DNA of 64,000 nucleotides from Azomonas macrocytogenes (GCF_014191985.1 NZ_JACHXI010000008.1:62001-126000), one strand, 5' to 3'. Positions 30,096 through 39,413 are shown, counted from the first letter of the stretch. The notes: generated from the sequence alone by a model not told the origin. A program made the numbers and translations.

Positions 30096-31478
30096 TCAGA
30101 CAGTTGCACTATCGTCCCGAGCGGTGGAAGGCAACGTCAGCGTTACCAGAAAACCACCTTCGGGGTGATTGCCGAAAACCAGCGTACCACCATGGCGCTC
30201 TACAGCTCGCTTGGCAATCGCCAGGCCCAGGCCATGCCCCGATGCGGTCTGCTTCGGGGCTCGGAAAAAGGGTGTGCCCAGTTGCAGCAGATCCTCCGCT
30301 GCCACACCCGGCCCATGATCGCGGATAGTTATCACGAGCTGTTCCTGCCCAGAAATGGCCCGTACTTCGATCGGCTTCCCGACAGGATTGAAACGCAGCG
30401 CATTGTTCAACAGATTCTCCAGCGCACGCTCAAGCATATTCGGCCAACCACATAACACCAGGCCCGGTTCGATATGAATATCGATATCCTGCTCCGGCGC
30501 TCGCAAGCTGGCATTGGCCTTGAGTTGGTTGAGCATTTCCGGCAGATCGATGACCAGCGCCGCCCCTGGGTCAGCATCCAGGCGCGCCAGAGCAAGAATT
30601 TCGCCGATCAGCGCTTCGAGACGATCACAGTCCTTCTCCAGGCGCGGCCAGATAGCCTTGCCTTCCTCAGGTGTAGCCCGTTCGGCCAGTGCCAGAGCGA
30701 TGCGCAGACGTGCCAGCGGGGAACGCAACTCGTGGGAGACATCGCGCAACAGTTGCCGCTGACTATCGATGAGGCTCTGCAAACGCGCCCCCATGCGGTT
30801 GAAATCACTCGCCAGAACGCCCAATTCATCGCGGCGGCGAGACAATTGCGCCAGCGAATTCTGCTGGTAGGCCGTCTGCCCCAGATCATGCACGGCACTA
30901 CGCAGGCGGTTCAACGGACGCGTGATGGAAAGAGTCAACAGCAAGCTGAAACCAGTCAGTACGATTAATGCGATAGCCACAGCACTGATCGGCCAGAACA
31001 GACTGCCACGCTGCCAGGCAAACAACTCACCATGAGGGATGCGATAGATGAAAAGATAGTTTTCACCAGTCTTGGAGCTAGAGTACTCCTCCGTCAAACG
31101 CCGCCAGGGCAGACGACGGGAATTCCCCGATTCACGCTGCTCATAGGCTTCGGCTCGAGGGGGAAAGGTTCCCCGCACCACCGGATGACCGTTTTCGCCA
31201 AGCACCTGGACATCAATGTGATGGCGCCGCTTCAGTCTCTCTAACAGCTCTTGCGAGTCGTACTGACCGCGAGCTTCGTAAACATTCGTCCATTTCTCGG
31301 CAAGATTCCGTACCCCGGGATGCCGGCTGAGAATCCAGGAATCCTGCTGCAAGGCATAACCCACCAGGGTTGCCAGGCCGGCAACCAGGGCGATGGCCAG
31401 CCAGAAGGTCGCCAGTATTCGCCAGAACAGTGAACGTAGAACCGTTCTCCAACTGCGAGGTTCTGTACGAAAAATCAT
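30096..31478 (-). CDS. CpxA-like envelope-stress sensor histidine kinase
   Basis: 460 residues. Two membrane segments (about 17-40 and 165-187) enclose a periplasmic sensor domain of about 125 residues. A HAMP linker (ITRPLNRLRSAVHDLG), a HisKA domain with the phospho-accepting His in DVSHELRSPLARLRI, and a HATPase domain (NNALRFN, DHGPGV, GHGLGLAI) follow. Start ATG 31478 (MIFRTEPRSWRTVL); upstream codons are in the intergenic repeat region. With the Spy/CpxP-like and response-regulator genes it forms an R-P-A set like PA3204-PA3206 of P. aeruginosa. It is 351 bases after the CpxP-like gene and may have its own promoter. Confidence 0.88.
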   Translation of the reverse strand: MIFRTEPRSWRTVLRSLFWRILATFWLAIALVAGLATLVGYALQQDSWILSRHPGVRNLAEKWTNVYEARGQYDSQELLERLKRRHHIDVQVLGENGHPVVRGTFPPRAEAYEQRESGNSRRLPWRRLTEEYSSSKTGENYLFIYRIPHGELFAWQRGSLFWPISAVAIALIVLTGFSLLLTLSITRPLNRLRSAVHDLGQTAYQQNSLAQLSRRRDELGVLASDFNRMGARLQSLIDSQRQLLRDVSHELRSPLARLRIALALAERATPEEGKAIWPRLEKDCDRLEALIGEILALARLDADPGAALVIDLPEMLNQLKANASLRAPEQDIDIHIEPGLVLCGWPNMLERALENLLNNALRFNPVGKPIEVRAISGQEQLVITIRDHGPGVAAEDLLQLGTPFFRAPKQTASGHGLGLAIAKRAVERHGGTLVFGNHPEGGFLVTLTLPSTARDDSATV

Positions 31479-31660
31479 GGGTCGGCCAGTTAAAGTAAAA
31501 GTAGGGAACAAGGCAGAACCGGACGGGAACAATCTCCCATTCGGGAAATGTGTCCAAGCCACTCGCTTTGCCAGTGAATGACTACAGCCAGACTTGCAGA
31601 TCGCCAGGATCATTCGATCGAGCCCAAGCTTAGCAAGTCGTCAAGAAATTACTGTACCCA

Positions 31661-31788
31661 GGGTCTGTTGACGTTTCGGCGTGAACCGCCTTGCTGCATC
31701 AACAGGCCCAAGACCTATAACCTTGAAATCAGCCTTAAAACGCTTACTTAGCACGAGCACGCGTAGATTGCGCTTTTTGGCTGATTTC
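31661..31788. repeat. Structured intergenic element with two long hairpins
   Basis: Arm pairs are GGGTCTGTTGA (31661-31671) with TCAACAGGCCC (31699-31709), and GAAATCAGCC (31725-31734) with GGCTGATTTC (31779-31788); the second stem extends inward imperfectly. The 351-base gap between the CpxP-like and CpxA-like genes has no supported ORF. The shape suggests a MITE- or REP-like element, but no second copy is in this window. Confidence 0.5.
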
Positions 31789-31829
31789 GCCTCGCCAGGT
31801 TCTCACTTGCCAGCATTTTCAGCCGCCGA

Positions 31830-32270
31830 TCAGTGCTTCTGGTCGCGCTCGGCTTTCCATTTGAGAAATTCAGCGTACTCCTGGCGCTTGGCTTCTATTT
31901 TCTTCTGTTTTTCATCGAACTCTTTCTGCTGTTCAGGGGTGAGCAAGTTACGGATGGAGGCGCGGGTTTTATCACGACTTTCATCCATTTCCTTTTTCAT
32001 CGCGGCCTTTTCGGCTTCCGGTAATTTGTCCAGATAGCGCTTAGTGATCTCATGACGGGATTTCATCTCCTCGCCCACCAGCTTGCGTATATCGCGAGAC
32101 TGTTCTTTGCTGAGATCGAGATCCTCCAATATCGGTATACCACCGTGACCAGGACGACCAGCGTGGCTTTCAGGACCACTATGGCTGTCAGGACCACCAT
32201 GGCCACCGGCCATGACCATGGCCGGCAGGGCTGTAGCGAGAATCAGGGCAGCAAGAGTTTTGCGATTCAT
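31830..32270 (-). CDS. Spy/CpxP-family periplasmic protein
   Basis: 146 residues with a signal peptide (MNRKTLAALILATALPAMVMA, cut after about 21). Next comes a Gly/His-rich stretch at 22-44 containing five histidines, then a helical domain rich in charged residues. Two LTxxQ-type motifs are present: LDLSKEQSRDI and LTPEQQKEF. Such proteins are periplasmic chaperones or inhibitors of a CpxA sensor. The His-rich stretch could bind metal (inference). AGGAAAG precedes the ATG. A possible CpxR box (32351-32366) lies about 85 bases upstream, so the gene is probably a target of the neighbouring regulator. Confidence 0.8.
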   Translation of the reverse strand: MNRKTLAALILATALPAMVMAGGHGGPDSHSGPESHAGRPGHGGIPILEDLDLSKEQSRDIRKLVGEEMKSRHEITKRYLDKLPEAEKAAMKKEMDESRDKTRASIRNLLTPEQQKEFDEKQKKIEAKRQEYAEFLKWKAERDQKH

Positions 32271-32350
32271 GGTCTTTCCTCTTTGTTGATCGGTCGGTGA
32301 CCGGATGACTCCAGTCTAGGTATTGCAAGGTCAACAGCCGTCAGCGCCAC

Positions 32351-32366
32351 GTAAAGGAACGGTAAA
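32351..32366. promoter_or_regulatory. Candidate CpxR box upstream of the CpxP-like gene
   Basis: GTAAA-N6-GTAAA reads on the plus strand between the response-regulator stop and the CpxP-like start; a third GTAAA lies at 32391-32395. CpxR boxes are GTAAA direct repeats with about five bases between. Position fits activation of the cpxP-like gene. Confidence 0.4.
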
Positions 32367-32441
32367 GCAGAAGCGGCACAGAGCAGCCCTGTAAAGACCG
32401 GAGAAACCGCGGGGCCAGCCAAACCCTGTGCCGAACCGGGA

Positions 32442-33122
32442 TCAGAGCCCCTGATAGAGATAACCGCGCCCGCGCAGCGCCACTATGCGTGGACGACCAT
32501 CTGCGTGCGGGCCGAGCTTGCGCCGCAAATTGCTGACATGCATATCCAGGCTGCGATCGTACAGAGTGAGTTTGCGGCCGAGAGCGAATTGTGCGAGCGC
32601 CTGCTTGTCCACTGGCTCGCCCTGCCGTTCCAGCAACGCTTCCAGGATACGACCCTCACTCACAGTGAGACTTACCTCATGCTGGTCGATAGTGGCAACG
32701 CCACGCGCCGAGCTATAGCTGAGATCGCCCAGCTCCAGGTGATTGACTGCCACTGGCGACTGACTGCGCCGCAACACGGCCCGCAGGCGAGCAGTCAACT
32801 CACGAGGATCGCAGGGCTTGGCCAAATAGTCGTCGGCTCCCAGCTCCAGGCCAAGGATGCGATCCAGGGGCTCGCCACGGGCCGACAGCATCAGCACAGG
32901 GAGCTCCGGGTGCTCATTACGTAACTGCTTGAGCAATTCCAGACCACTGCCGTCCGGCAGCATGACATCCAGGATGACCGCATCGAAATTGGCTTCGACC
33001 AGCAAGGAACGGGCACTCTGACCATCATGGCAAGCCACGACAGCGAAGCCCTCCTGAGAAAGCCAGCTAACCAGCAGTTCGCACAATTCCTGGTCATCAT
33101 CAATCAGCAACAACTCGCTCAT
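32442..33122 (-). CDS. CpxR-like response regulator, OmpR/PhoB family
   Basis: 226 residues. The receiver domain (about 2-115) has the acidic pair D8/D9, the phosphorylation site D52 in VILDVMLPDGSG and the lysine in YLAKPCDP. A winged-helix OmpR domain follows, with LTVSEGRILEALLE, SLDMHVSNLRRKLGPHADG and RGRGYLYQGL. It pairs with the histidine kinase two genes downstream. The ATG at 33122 begins MSELLLIDDDQEL, the conserved start; the frame runs further up without homology. Confidence 0.9.
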   Translation of the reverse strand: MSELLLIDDDQELCELLVSWLSQEGFAVVACHDGQSARSLLVEANFDAVILDVMLPDGSGLELLKQLRNEHPELPVLMLSARGEPLDRILGLELGADDYLAKPCDPRELTARLRAVLRRSQSPVAVNHLELGDLSYSSARGVATIDQHEVSLTVSEGRILEALLERQGEPVDKQALAQFALGRKLTLYDRSLDMHVSNLRRKLGPHADGRPRIVALRGRGYLYQGL

Positions 33123-33249
33123 GCCGATACCATCGCTCCCATTATTTGAGGCGATGACCATGCGTGCCCTGCATTGGCTGGTGCAGTCGGGTACCAAAAC
33201 ATCTGCAGGTTTTCCTTATCGAGGCATCTACAATCGAGCAGTCTTTTGC

Positions 33250-33549
33250 TCAAGGAAGTACACGCTTGAATGGTTTGACCAATAGAGAGGCATAGACACC
33301 TGCAGCCTGATACGGATCGGCGGCGGCCCATTGCTCGGCTGCCTGCAGTGAATCAAATTCAGCCACAACCAGACTGCCACTGAAGCCGGCGTCTCCAGGA
33401 TCGTTGCTATCCACCGCCGGATGCGGCCCGGCGAGCACGAGCCGACCTTCGTCCTTGAGACGCACCAGACGAGCCAGATGGTCCGGACGAGCCGCCATAC
33501 GCTTTTCCAGTGAATGGGGGATATCGGTGGAGATGATGGCGTAGAGCAT
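33250..33549 (-). CDS. yciI: YciI-like protein
   Basis: 99 residues, YCII/DGPF dimeric ferredoxin-like fold ([49 protein letters not shown]). The conserved His and Asp of the putative active site can be seen (GPHPAVD). The biochemical role is unknown. AGGA precedes the ATG. In Pseudomonas it is usually next to ispZ/yciB; that gene is not seen here, and 360 bases without a supported gene lie upstream. Confidence 0.88.
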   Translation of the reverse strand: MLYAIISTDIPHSLEKRMAARPDHLARLVRLKDEGRLVLAGPHPAVDSNDPGDAGFSGSLVVAEFDSLQAAEQWAAADPYQAAGVYASLLVKPFKRVLP

Positions 33550-33909
33550 GGAGGGTTTCCTTTGGAAATTAGCGAAAGGCGCATCCTGCTGGATGGCGCG
33601 ACCGGGCAATTACAGGCCACGATGGAACCAGAAGTGTGCCAAAGGAGCCAGAATTAAAATGCGTTATTGAGGATTCGGCCACTCTCGATATTTCATCGGT
33701 TTGCCAGACCAGGATTGCCGACCGAGGTTAAATTCCAACGCATTGGGTTGGACAAGGCCATCTGGCGTAACCTGGCAACACACTTTGATGAGATCGACCG
33801 ATAAACGGCGCAGCGGCAAGAGGCATAATACCAAACCCGCCTAGCGATAAATGGCAGGGATTTCGTGCCCATCAAAAATCAGCTCGTATCCATTTGGCGG
33901 AGGAAAAGC
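33550..33909. other. Divergent intergenic region between yciI and rnm
   Basis: 360 bases with no supported gene. It should hold back-to-back promoters for yciI (minus) and the rnm-yciO-scpAB operon (plus). GGAGGAAAAGC immediately before 33910 is the ribosome-binding site of rnm. No clear hairpin or repeat was noticed. Confidence 0.5.
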
Positions 33910-34788
33910 ATGACAGTCGACCTGCACTGCCACAGTACTGCATCAGACGGCACACTGACACCCAGCGCCCTGGTGGAACGCGCCCATAGTCGTGGTATAC
34001 GAACCCTGGCCCTGACCGACCACGACACGCTGGAAGGCCTCGATGAAGCCCGTACAGCGGCGCAGGCCATGGATATGCAACTGATCAACGGTGTCGAGCT
34101 TTCCTGCTGTTGGTCCGGCGTAACCATTCATGTGCTGGGCTATGACTTTTCCAGTGATATCCCGGTACTGCATCAGGCCATGGACGAATTACGCCATGGA
34201 CGCTGGCAGCGAGCACAGGCCATCGCCGAGCGCCTTGCCGACAAAGGTATGCCGGGAGCGCTCGAAGGTGCTAGAGCCATTCAGCATGAACTGGGCGATA
34301 GCGAAAACGCCCCGGCACGACCGCATTTCGCTGAATTCCTGGTACGTACCGGGCATGTGCGCGACCGTACCGAAGCGTTCCGCAAGTGGCTGGGGGCCGG
34401 CAAATTGGGCGATATCAAGCAGCATTGGCCGACCCTGGAACAGACAGTCGCCACCCTACGCACTGCCGGAGCCTGGATCAGCCTGGCGCATCCTTGGCAG
34501 TACGAACTCACCAACAGCAAGCGCCGCCGCCTGGTCCTCGCATTTGCGCAAGCCGGCGGGCATGCCCTGGAAGTGGCCAATGGCATGCAACCACTGCAAC
34601 AGGTAGGCGCGCTGTCGAAGCTGATTCGCGAATTCGGCCTGATGGCCAGCGCTGGCAGTGATTTCCATACGCCGAGCCTCTGGTCTGAGCTTGGTGTTTA
34701 CCGTCCGTTACCGGATGACTTGCCAGCACTTTGTCGACGGTTCCGTCTTGATCGCTGTCGTCTCCTTTCCGAGCAGGGGGCTGCATGA
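33910..34788 (+). CDS. rnm: PHP-domain phosphoesterase, RNase AM type
   Basis: 292 residues, PHP family. The metal-binding DLHCHSTASDGTLTP opens the protein, LTDHDTLEG follows, and SLAHPWQYE and SAGSDFHTP supply further His/Asp ligands. Members (YciV/TrpH) are 3',5'-nucleoside bisphosphate phosphatases; the E. coli homologue was renamed RNase AM, a 5'-3' exoribonuclease active on short RNA and rRNA 5' ends. It overlaps yciO by four bases (ATGA). The ATG at 33910 is preceded by GGAGGAAAA, so an upstream in-frame start can be dismissed. Confidence 0.88.
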   Translation: MTVDLHCHSTASDGTLTPSALVERAHSRGIRTLALTDHDTLEGLDEARTAAQAMDMQLINGVELSCCWSGVTIHVLGYDFSSDIPVLHQAMDELRHGRWQRAQAIAERLADKGMPGALEGARAIQHELGDSENAPARPHFAEFLVRTGHVRDRTEAFRKWLGAGKLGDIKQHWPTLEQTVATLRTAGAWISLAHPWQYELTNSKRRRLVLAFAQAGGHALEVANGMQPLQQVGALSKLIREFGLMASAGSDFHTPSLWSELGVYRPLPDDLPALCRRFRLDRCRLLSEQGAA

Positions 34789-35414
34789 GCCTATTTCTCC
34801 AGATTCACCCGGACAATCCTCAGCCGCGCCTGATCAAACAGGCCGTAGACGTCCTGCGAGCCGGCGGGATAGCTATCTACCCCACCGATTCGTCCTACGC
34901 CCTGGGCTGCACAATGGGCAACAAAACGGGGCTTGAGCGTATCCGCCGGATTCGCCAGCTGGACGACAAGCATAATTTCACCCTGATCTGCCGTGATCTC
35001 TCCCAGCTTGGGATGTTTGCCAAGGTCGATACAGCGGATTTCCGGCTGCTCAAGACTCATCTGCCAGGCCCCTACACCTTCATTCTCGATGCAACCCGCG
35101 AAGTACCACGCATGCTGCTGCACCCCAAGCGGCGGACCATTGGCTTACGCATGCCAGCCCAGCCGATCGCCCAGGCATTGCTGGCCGAACTGGATGAACC
35201 GATACTCAGCGTGAGCCTGATCCTGCCTGGGGAAACCTTGCCAATGAGCGATCCCTACGAAATGCGCGATATCCTTGAGAGTCAGGTCGATTTGATCGTC
35301 GATGGCGGTTATGGTGGGCTGGAGCCCTCCACGGTTATCAGCCTGGTGGACGAAGAGCCGGAAGTGATTCGCGTCGGTTGCGGCGATCCGGAGCCCTTCA
35401 TGGAAAAGGCGTAG
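34785..35414 (+). CDS. yciO: YciO, Sua5/YrdC-family protein
   Basis: 209 residues with the YrdC fold (GGIAIYPTDSSYALGC, then PGPYTFILDAT and IGLRMPAQP). It is the YciO branch and lacks the KxR/SxN pattern of the main TsaC enzymes at its N-terminus. It may bind RNA and nucleotide and has been linked to weak threonylcarbamoyladenylate synthesis, but the essential TsaC is a different gene. It is coupled to rnm through an ATGA overlap and followed by scpA, an order common in gamma-proteobacteria. Confidence 0.9.
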   Translation: MSLFLQIHPDNPQPRLIKQAVDVLRAGGIAIYPTDSSYALGCTMGNKTGLERIRRIRQLDDKHNFTLICRDLSQLGMFAKVDTADFRLLKTHLPGPYTFILDATREVPRMLLHPKRRTIGLRMPAQPIAQALLAELDEPILSVSLILPGETLPMSDPYEMRDILESQVDLIVDGGYGGLEPSTVISLVDEEPEVIRVGCGDPEPFMEKA

Positions 35415-35490
35415 GTCCCTACCTAAGAAAAACCGCCACTCCCTACAATTACGCCATGATCCCTAGTTGTCCGCAGGAAGCTCCCTATTC

Positions 35491-36297
35491 ATGTCATGTT
35501 CAGAGATCGAAGCCAACCCTGCAGAAGAACCACGGGCCAAAGTCTATGGCGAAGCTTTCGACCGGCTGCCACAAGACCTTTATATTCCACCCGATGCATT
35601 GGAAGTGTTTCTCGAGGTATTCGAAGGCCCGTTGGACCTTCTGCTCTATCTCATCCGCAAACAGAACATCGACATTTTCGATATTCCGGTAGCCGACATC
35701 ACCCGCCAATACATGGGCTACGTCGAAATAATGAAGACCGTGCGTCTTGAGCTGGCTGCCGAATATCTGGTGATGGCCGCCATGCTGGCCGAGATCAAGT
35801 CGCGCATGCTGCTGCCACGCCCGCCAGCAATACAGGAAGAGGAAGACGATCCCCGCGCCGAGCTGGTTCGCCGTCTGCAGGAATACGAGCGCTTCAAGAC
35901 GGCGGCGGCGGATCTGGATGCACTGCCCAGAATCGGCCGGGAACTGCACGTTCCACAACTGGAAGCGCCTGCCGCCAAAGCCCGCAAGCTGCTCCCCGAT
36001 GTCTGTCTCGAAGAATTGCTGATGTCCATGGCCGAAGTGTTACGCAGGGCCGAACTGTTCGAGAGTCACCAGATCGAGCGCGAAATGCTCTCTACCCGAG
36101 AACGCATGAGCGAAGTGCTGGAGCGGCTTCGAGACGGACTGTTCGTCCCTTTCGTTGCTCTGTTCCGGATCGAGGAAGGCCGCCTGGGGATAGTGGTTAC
36201 CTTTATGGCAGTGCTCGAACTGGTCAAGGAATCCCTGGTGGAACTGGTACAGAACGAGCCCTTCGCCCCCATTCATGTCCGCGCACGAATCGAATAA
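35491..36297 (+). CDS. scpA: Segregation and condensation protein A
   Basis: 268 residues. The N-terminal kleisin segment (FEGPLDLLLYLIRKQNIDIFDIPVADI, given here as its first part FEGPLDLLLYLIRKQ) binds Smc. A central helical part contains EYLVMAAMLAEIKSRMLLP and DDPRAELVRRLQEYERFK, and a winged-helix C-terminus binds the Smc head (VVTFMAVLELVKE). It acts with ScpB and Smc in chromosome condensation. The ATG at 35491 follows AGGAAG at 11 bases. Its stop directly abuts the scpB start. Confidence 0.93.
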   Translation: MSCSEIEANPAEEPRAKVYGEAFDRLPQDLYIPPDALEVFLEVFEGPLDLLLYLIRKQNIDIFDIPVADITRQYMGYVEIMKTVRLELAAEYLVMAAMLAEIKSRMLLPRPPAIQEEEDDPRAELVRRLQEYERFKTAAADLDALPRIGRELHVPQLEAPAAKARKLLPDVCLEELLMSMAEVLRRAELFESHQIEREMLSTRERMSEVLERLRDGLFVPFVALFRIEEGRLGIVVTFMAVLELVKESLVELVQNEPFAPIHVRARIE

Positions 36298-37050
36298 ATG
36301 AACCTCTCCGCCCCCCAGGATCTCGCACCACTGCTCGAGGCTTTCCTACTGGCCACCGGTGGCCCGCTCTCTATCGAGCGTCTTGCCGAACTGTTCGAAG
36401 AAGTCGAACGCCCTTCCCCGGCCCTGCTCAGGCAAGCACTGGCGATTCTGGATGAATCCTGCCAGGGACGCGGCTTCGAGCTGCGCGAAGTCGCCTCGGG
36501 CTATCGCCTGCAGGTTCGCGAGCGTTTTTCCCCCTGGGTCGGCCGGCTCTGGGAAGAACGCCCACAGCGCTATTCCCGCGCATTGCTGGAAACCCTGGCT
36601 CTGATTGCCTACCGGCAACCCATTACGCGTGGCGAGATCGAGGAAATTCGCGGAGTCGCGGTCAACAGCCAGATCGTCAAAACCTTGCAAGAGCGCGAAT
36701 GGATACGCGTGGTCGGCCATCGGGATGTGCCTGGCCGCCCCGCCATGTTCGCCACTACCCGGCACTTTCTGGACTATTTCAACCTGAAGAACCTGGATGA
36801 GCTGCCGCCCCTGGCTGTGCTGCGGGAAATGGATATCGAGCCTCTTTCCAACGAGGAAGCGCCCGACTCGGAGCCAATCCAGACCAATGCCGAATCGATA
36901 ACACCAGTCGAAAAGGAACAAACCAGCTTTCGCACCCTTCTGGCCGAGTTGGACGACATGGAACAGGGGCTCAAGACGGATTTCAGCGACCTACGCCAGG
37001 AGGACGAACCGACCAACGAATTCGAACCCCAGGACACGGAACAGCCATAA
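36298..37050 (+). CDS. scpB: Segregation and condensation protein B
   Basis: 250 residues. Two winged-helix domains are visible. LLEAFLLATGGPLSIERLAELF lies in the first, and LLETLALIAYRQPITRGEIEEIRG in the second, which carries the family signature. FATTRHFLDYFNLKNLDELPPL closes the conserved core. A poorly conserved acidic tail of about 70 residues follows. It dimerises on the ScpA centre in the Smc complex. It starts at the base after the scpA stop and faces the nitroreductase gene. Confidence 0.93.
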   Translation: MNLSAPQDLAPLLEAFLLATGGPLSIERLAELFEEVERPSPALLRQALAILDESCQGRGFELREVASGYRLQVRERFSPWVGRLWEERPQRYSRALLETLALIAYRQPITRGEIEEIRGVAVNSQIVKTLQEREWIRVVGHRDVPGRPAMFATTRHFLDYFNLKNLDELPPLAVLREMDIEPLSNEEAPDSEPIQTNAESITPVEKEQTSFRTLLAELDDMEQGLKTDFSDLRQEDEPTNEFEPQDTEQP

Positions 37051-37074
37051 GCCGAATTTTGCCTGTACGCCGGC

Positions 37075-37632
37075 TTATTGTGGCCATGCACCAACGAAAT
37101 TCGCCCGTTCAAGAGCAGGGGCTGTGCGTAGACCCACCTCAGGTGTGCCAGCATAAATAAAGCCGATGATCCTCTCATGGGCTTCCAGGCCAAGTCCACG
37201 AGCCACAAACGAATCATAAGCAAACTCACCGGTACGCCAGATCGCGCCGATACCTTGCGCATGGGCTGCCAGTAACAAGCCATGCGCCGCGCAACCAGCA
37301 GCGAGCAACTGCTCGATCTCCGGAACCTTGGGATGCGGCTTCGGGCTGGCGATTACGACTATCAGCAATGGTGCACGCAATGGCGTCTTGCGTGCCTTGT
37401 CCAGGGCTGCAGGCTGGACTTGCGGATCGCGCGCCAGGGCTCTGGCAAACAACTCGCCGAGTCGCTCACGCCCCTCACCTGCAATAGTGAGAAATCGCCA
37501 CGGTCGCAGCAAGGCATGGTCCGGTGCACGCAAGGCTGCACGAAACATTATATCCAGCTGTTCTGGTGTCGGCGCAGGCTCGCACAGCCCGGCAACCGAA
37601 ACACGACCTGACAGCAGCTCCAGAGCCTCCAT
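37075..37632 (-). CDS. Nitroreductase-family FMN protein, YdjA type
   Basis: 185 residues, nitroreductase fold. The FMN-binding region lies in MFRAALRAPDHALLRPWRF, with LLLAAHAQGIGAIWRTGEFA near the second FMN contact and GFIYAGTP at the end. Short members of this length are YdjA-like NAD(P)H-dependent oxidoreductases with no established physiological substrate. AAGGAGGT stands in front of the ATG at 37632, settling the start against longer frames. It converges on scpB. Confidence 0.9.
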   Translation of the reverse strand: MEALELLSGRVSVAGLCEPAPTPEQLDIMFRAALRAPDHALLRPWRFLTIAGEGRERLGELFARALARDPQVQPAALDKARKTPLRAPLLIVVIASPKPHPKVPEIEQLLAAGCAAHGLLLAAHAQGIGAIWRTGEFAYDSFVARGLGLEAHERIIGFIYAGTPEVGLRTAPALERANFVGAWPQ

Positions 37633-37961
37633 TGGTACCTCCTTGATAAAACGGCAAAATCGACGAATCTTTCTGCCATGAGACAATCGTGTGGCAACTA
37701 AGCTCAAGCACCTATTGCATAGAGCAAGCCGATCCGGTGAAAAACGTGGCTGCAATAGCGGATTCAGCGGTGGCAAGCATAGATAGCGCGAGCCACGTCG
37801 CCATGCGAATTGTGCTATTTATCGATCCAGAAAGCCTCGAACTTCCATGCCAACATAGGGATTACTTTCAGTTCATGAACGATGCAGCACTTGAATACCG
37901 TTTACAGCCTAGGCGACATGAGTAGAATTGCGCCCTTGTTTTCGAAGCCGAGCCCACCTCA

Positions 37962-39413
37962 ATGGCCATGCCGACGCTGCGCATCATCGGATTCATTCTC
38001 GGCATTTTCCTGATTACGCTAGCCGTCGGCATGATCGTTCCGATGCTGGCGCTGTTGGCTTTCGAGCGTAAGGATGACCTGCAACCTTTCATCTGGGCAG
38101 GTCTGATTACTCTGCTCACCGGTCTGACACTGGTGCTACCCGGGCGACCTGCCCACATCCACTTGCGCCCACGCGACATGTATTTCCTGACCACCATCAG
38201 TTGGCTGGTGGTCTGCTGCTTCGCAGCCTTGCCGATGATGCTGATCCAGCACATCAGCTATACGGATGCCTTTTTCGAAACCATGTCGGGTATCACCACT
38301 ACCGGCTCCACCGTACTCACCGGGCTGGACAGCACCTCTCCAGCGCTACTGATGTGGCGCTCCATGCTGCAATGGCTGGGCGGCATCGGCTTTATCGGCA
38401 TGGCGGTGGCCATTTTGCCGTTGCTGCGCGTAGGCGGCATGCGCCTGTTCCAAACGGAATCTTCCGATTGGTCAGAAAAAGTCATGCCCCGCTCGCACAT
38501 GGTCGCCAAATACATCGTCGGCATCTATGTAGTCTTCACTCTTGCAGCCATTCTGGCTTTCTGGCTCGCGGGTATGAAGCCGTTCGACGCACTCAACCTG
38601 GCAATGGCCTCGGTATCCACAGGAGGGTTTTCAACCTCCGACTCATCGATGGGAAAATTCAGTCCGGCCTCGCACTGGATCGCGATCTTCTTCATGGTGC
38701 TGGGCAGCTTGCCCTTTACGCTTTACGTCGCCATGCTGCGCGGCCAGCGCATGGCCATGCTGAAAGACCATCAGGTGCATGGTTTTCTCATTATCCTGCT
38801 GGCCATCAGTCTGCTGTTCAGCCTCTGGTATTGGCAGCACAGCCAGGAAAGCCTGCCAGATGCCATACGCATCGCAACCTTCAATGTAGTCTCGGTAGTC
38901 TCGACCACAGGCTTCGCCCTGGGCGATTACAGCCAGTGGGGCAATTTCGCGTTTATGACTTTCTTTTATCTGACCTTTATCGGCGGCTGCTCGGGCTCGA
39001 CGTCGGGCGGTCTCAAAGTGTTCCGTTTCCAGGTCGCTTATGCCTTGCTCAAAGCCAACCTCAAGCAGTTGGTCCATCCACGTGCAGTGATCCGCCAGCA
39101 ATATAATGGCCATGCTCTGGACGAAGAGATTGTCCGCTCGATCCTGACCTTTTCATTTTTCTTCACTGTCACCATCGCCTTGCTGGCGCTGTGCCTGACC
39201 TTGCTTGGGCTCGACCCCATCACAGCGCTGACTGGCGCGGCAACGGCCGTGTGCAATGTGGGCCCCGGGTTGGGGCCGATCATCGGCCCGGCAGGCAACT
39301 TCGCCCCCTTACCAGATCTAGCGAAGTGGCTGCTATCGCTCGGCATGCTATTGGGACGGCTGGAAATCATCACCGTACTGGTATTGCTGACCAGCAGTTT
39401 CTGGAAGCATTGA
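37962..39413 (+). CDS. trkH: Trk potassium uptake transporter, membrane subunit
   Basis: 483 residues with about ten hydrophobic segments. The four P-loop filter motifs of the SKT superfamily are present: GITTTGSTVLTG, ASVSTGGFSTSD, SVVSTTGFALGD and CNVGPGLGPIIG, each with the key glycine. It moves K+ with TrkA bound on the cytoplasmic face; trkA is not in the window. Two in-frame ATGs (37962 and 37968) are possible starts. Its stop codon lies inside the first arm of the hairpin it shares with the opposing SelW-like gene. Confidence 0.93.
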   Translation: MAMPTLRIIGFILGIFLITLAVGMIVPMLALLAFERKDDLQPFIWAGLITLLTGLTLVLPGRPAHIHLRPRDMYFLTTISWLVVCCFAALPMMLIQHISYTDAFFETMSGITTTGSTVLTGLDSTSPALLMWRSMLQWLGGIGFIGMAVAILPLLRVGGMRLFQTESSDWSEKVMPRSHMVAKYIVGIYVVFTLAAILAFWLAGMKPFDALNLAMASVSTGGFSTSDSSMGKFSPASHWIAIFFMVLGSLPFTLYVAMLRGQRMAMLKDHQVHGFLIILLAISLLFSLWYWQHSQESLPDAIRIATFNVVSVVSTTGFALGDYSQWGNFAFMTFFYLTFIGGCSGSTSGGLKVFRFQVAYALLKANLKQLVHPRAVIRQQYNGHALDEEIVRSILTFSFFFTVTIALLALCLTLLGLDPITALTGAATAVCNVGPGLGPIIGPAGNFAPLPDLAKWLLSLGMLLGRLEIITVLVLLTSSFWKH

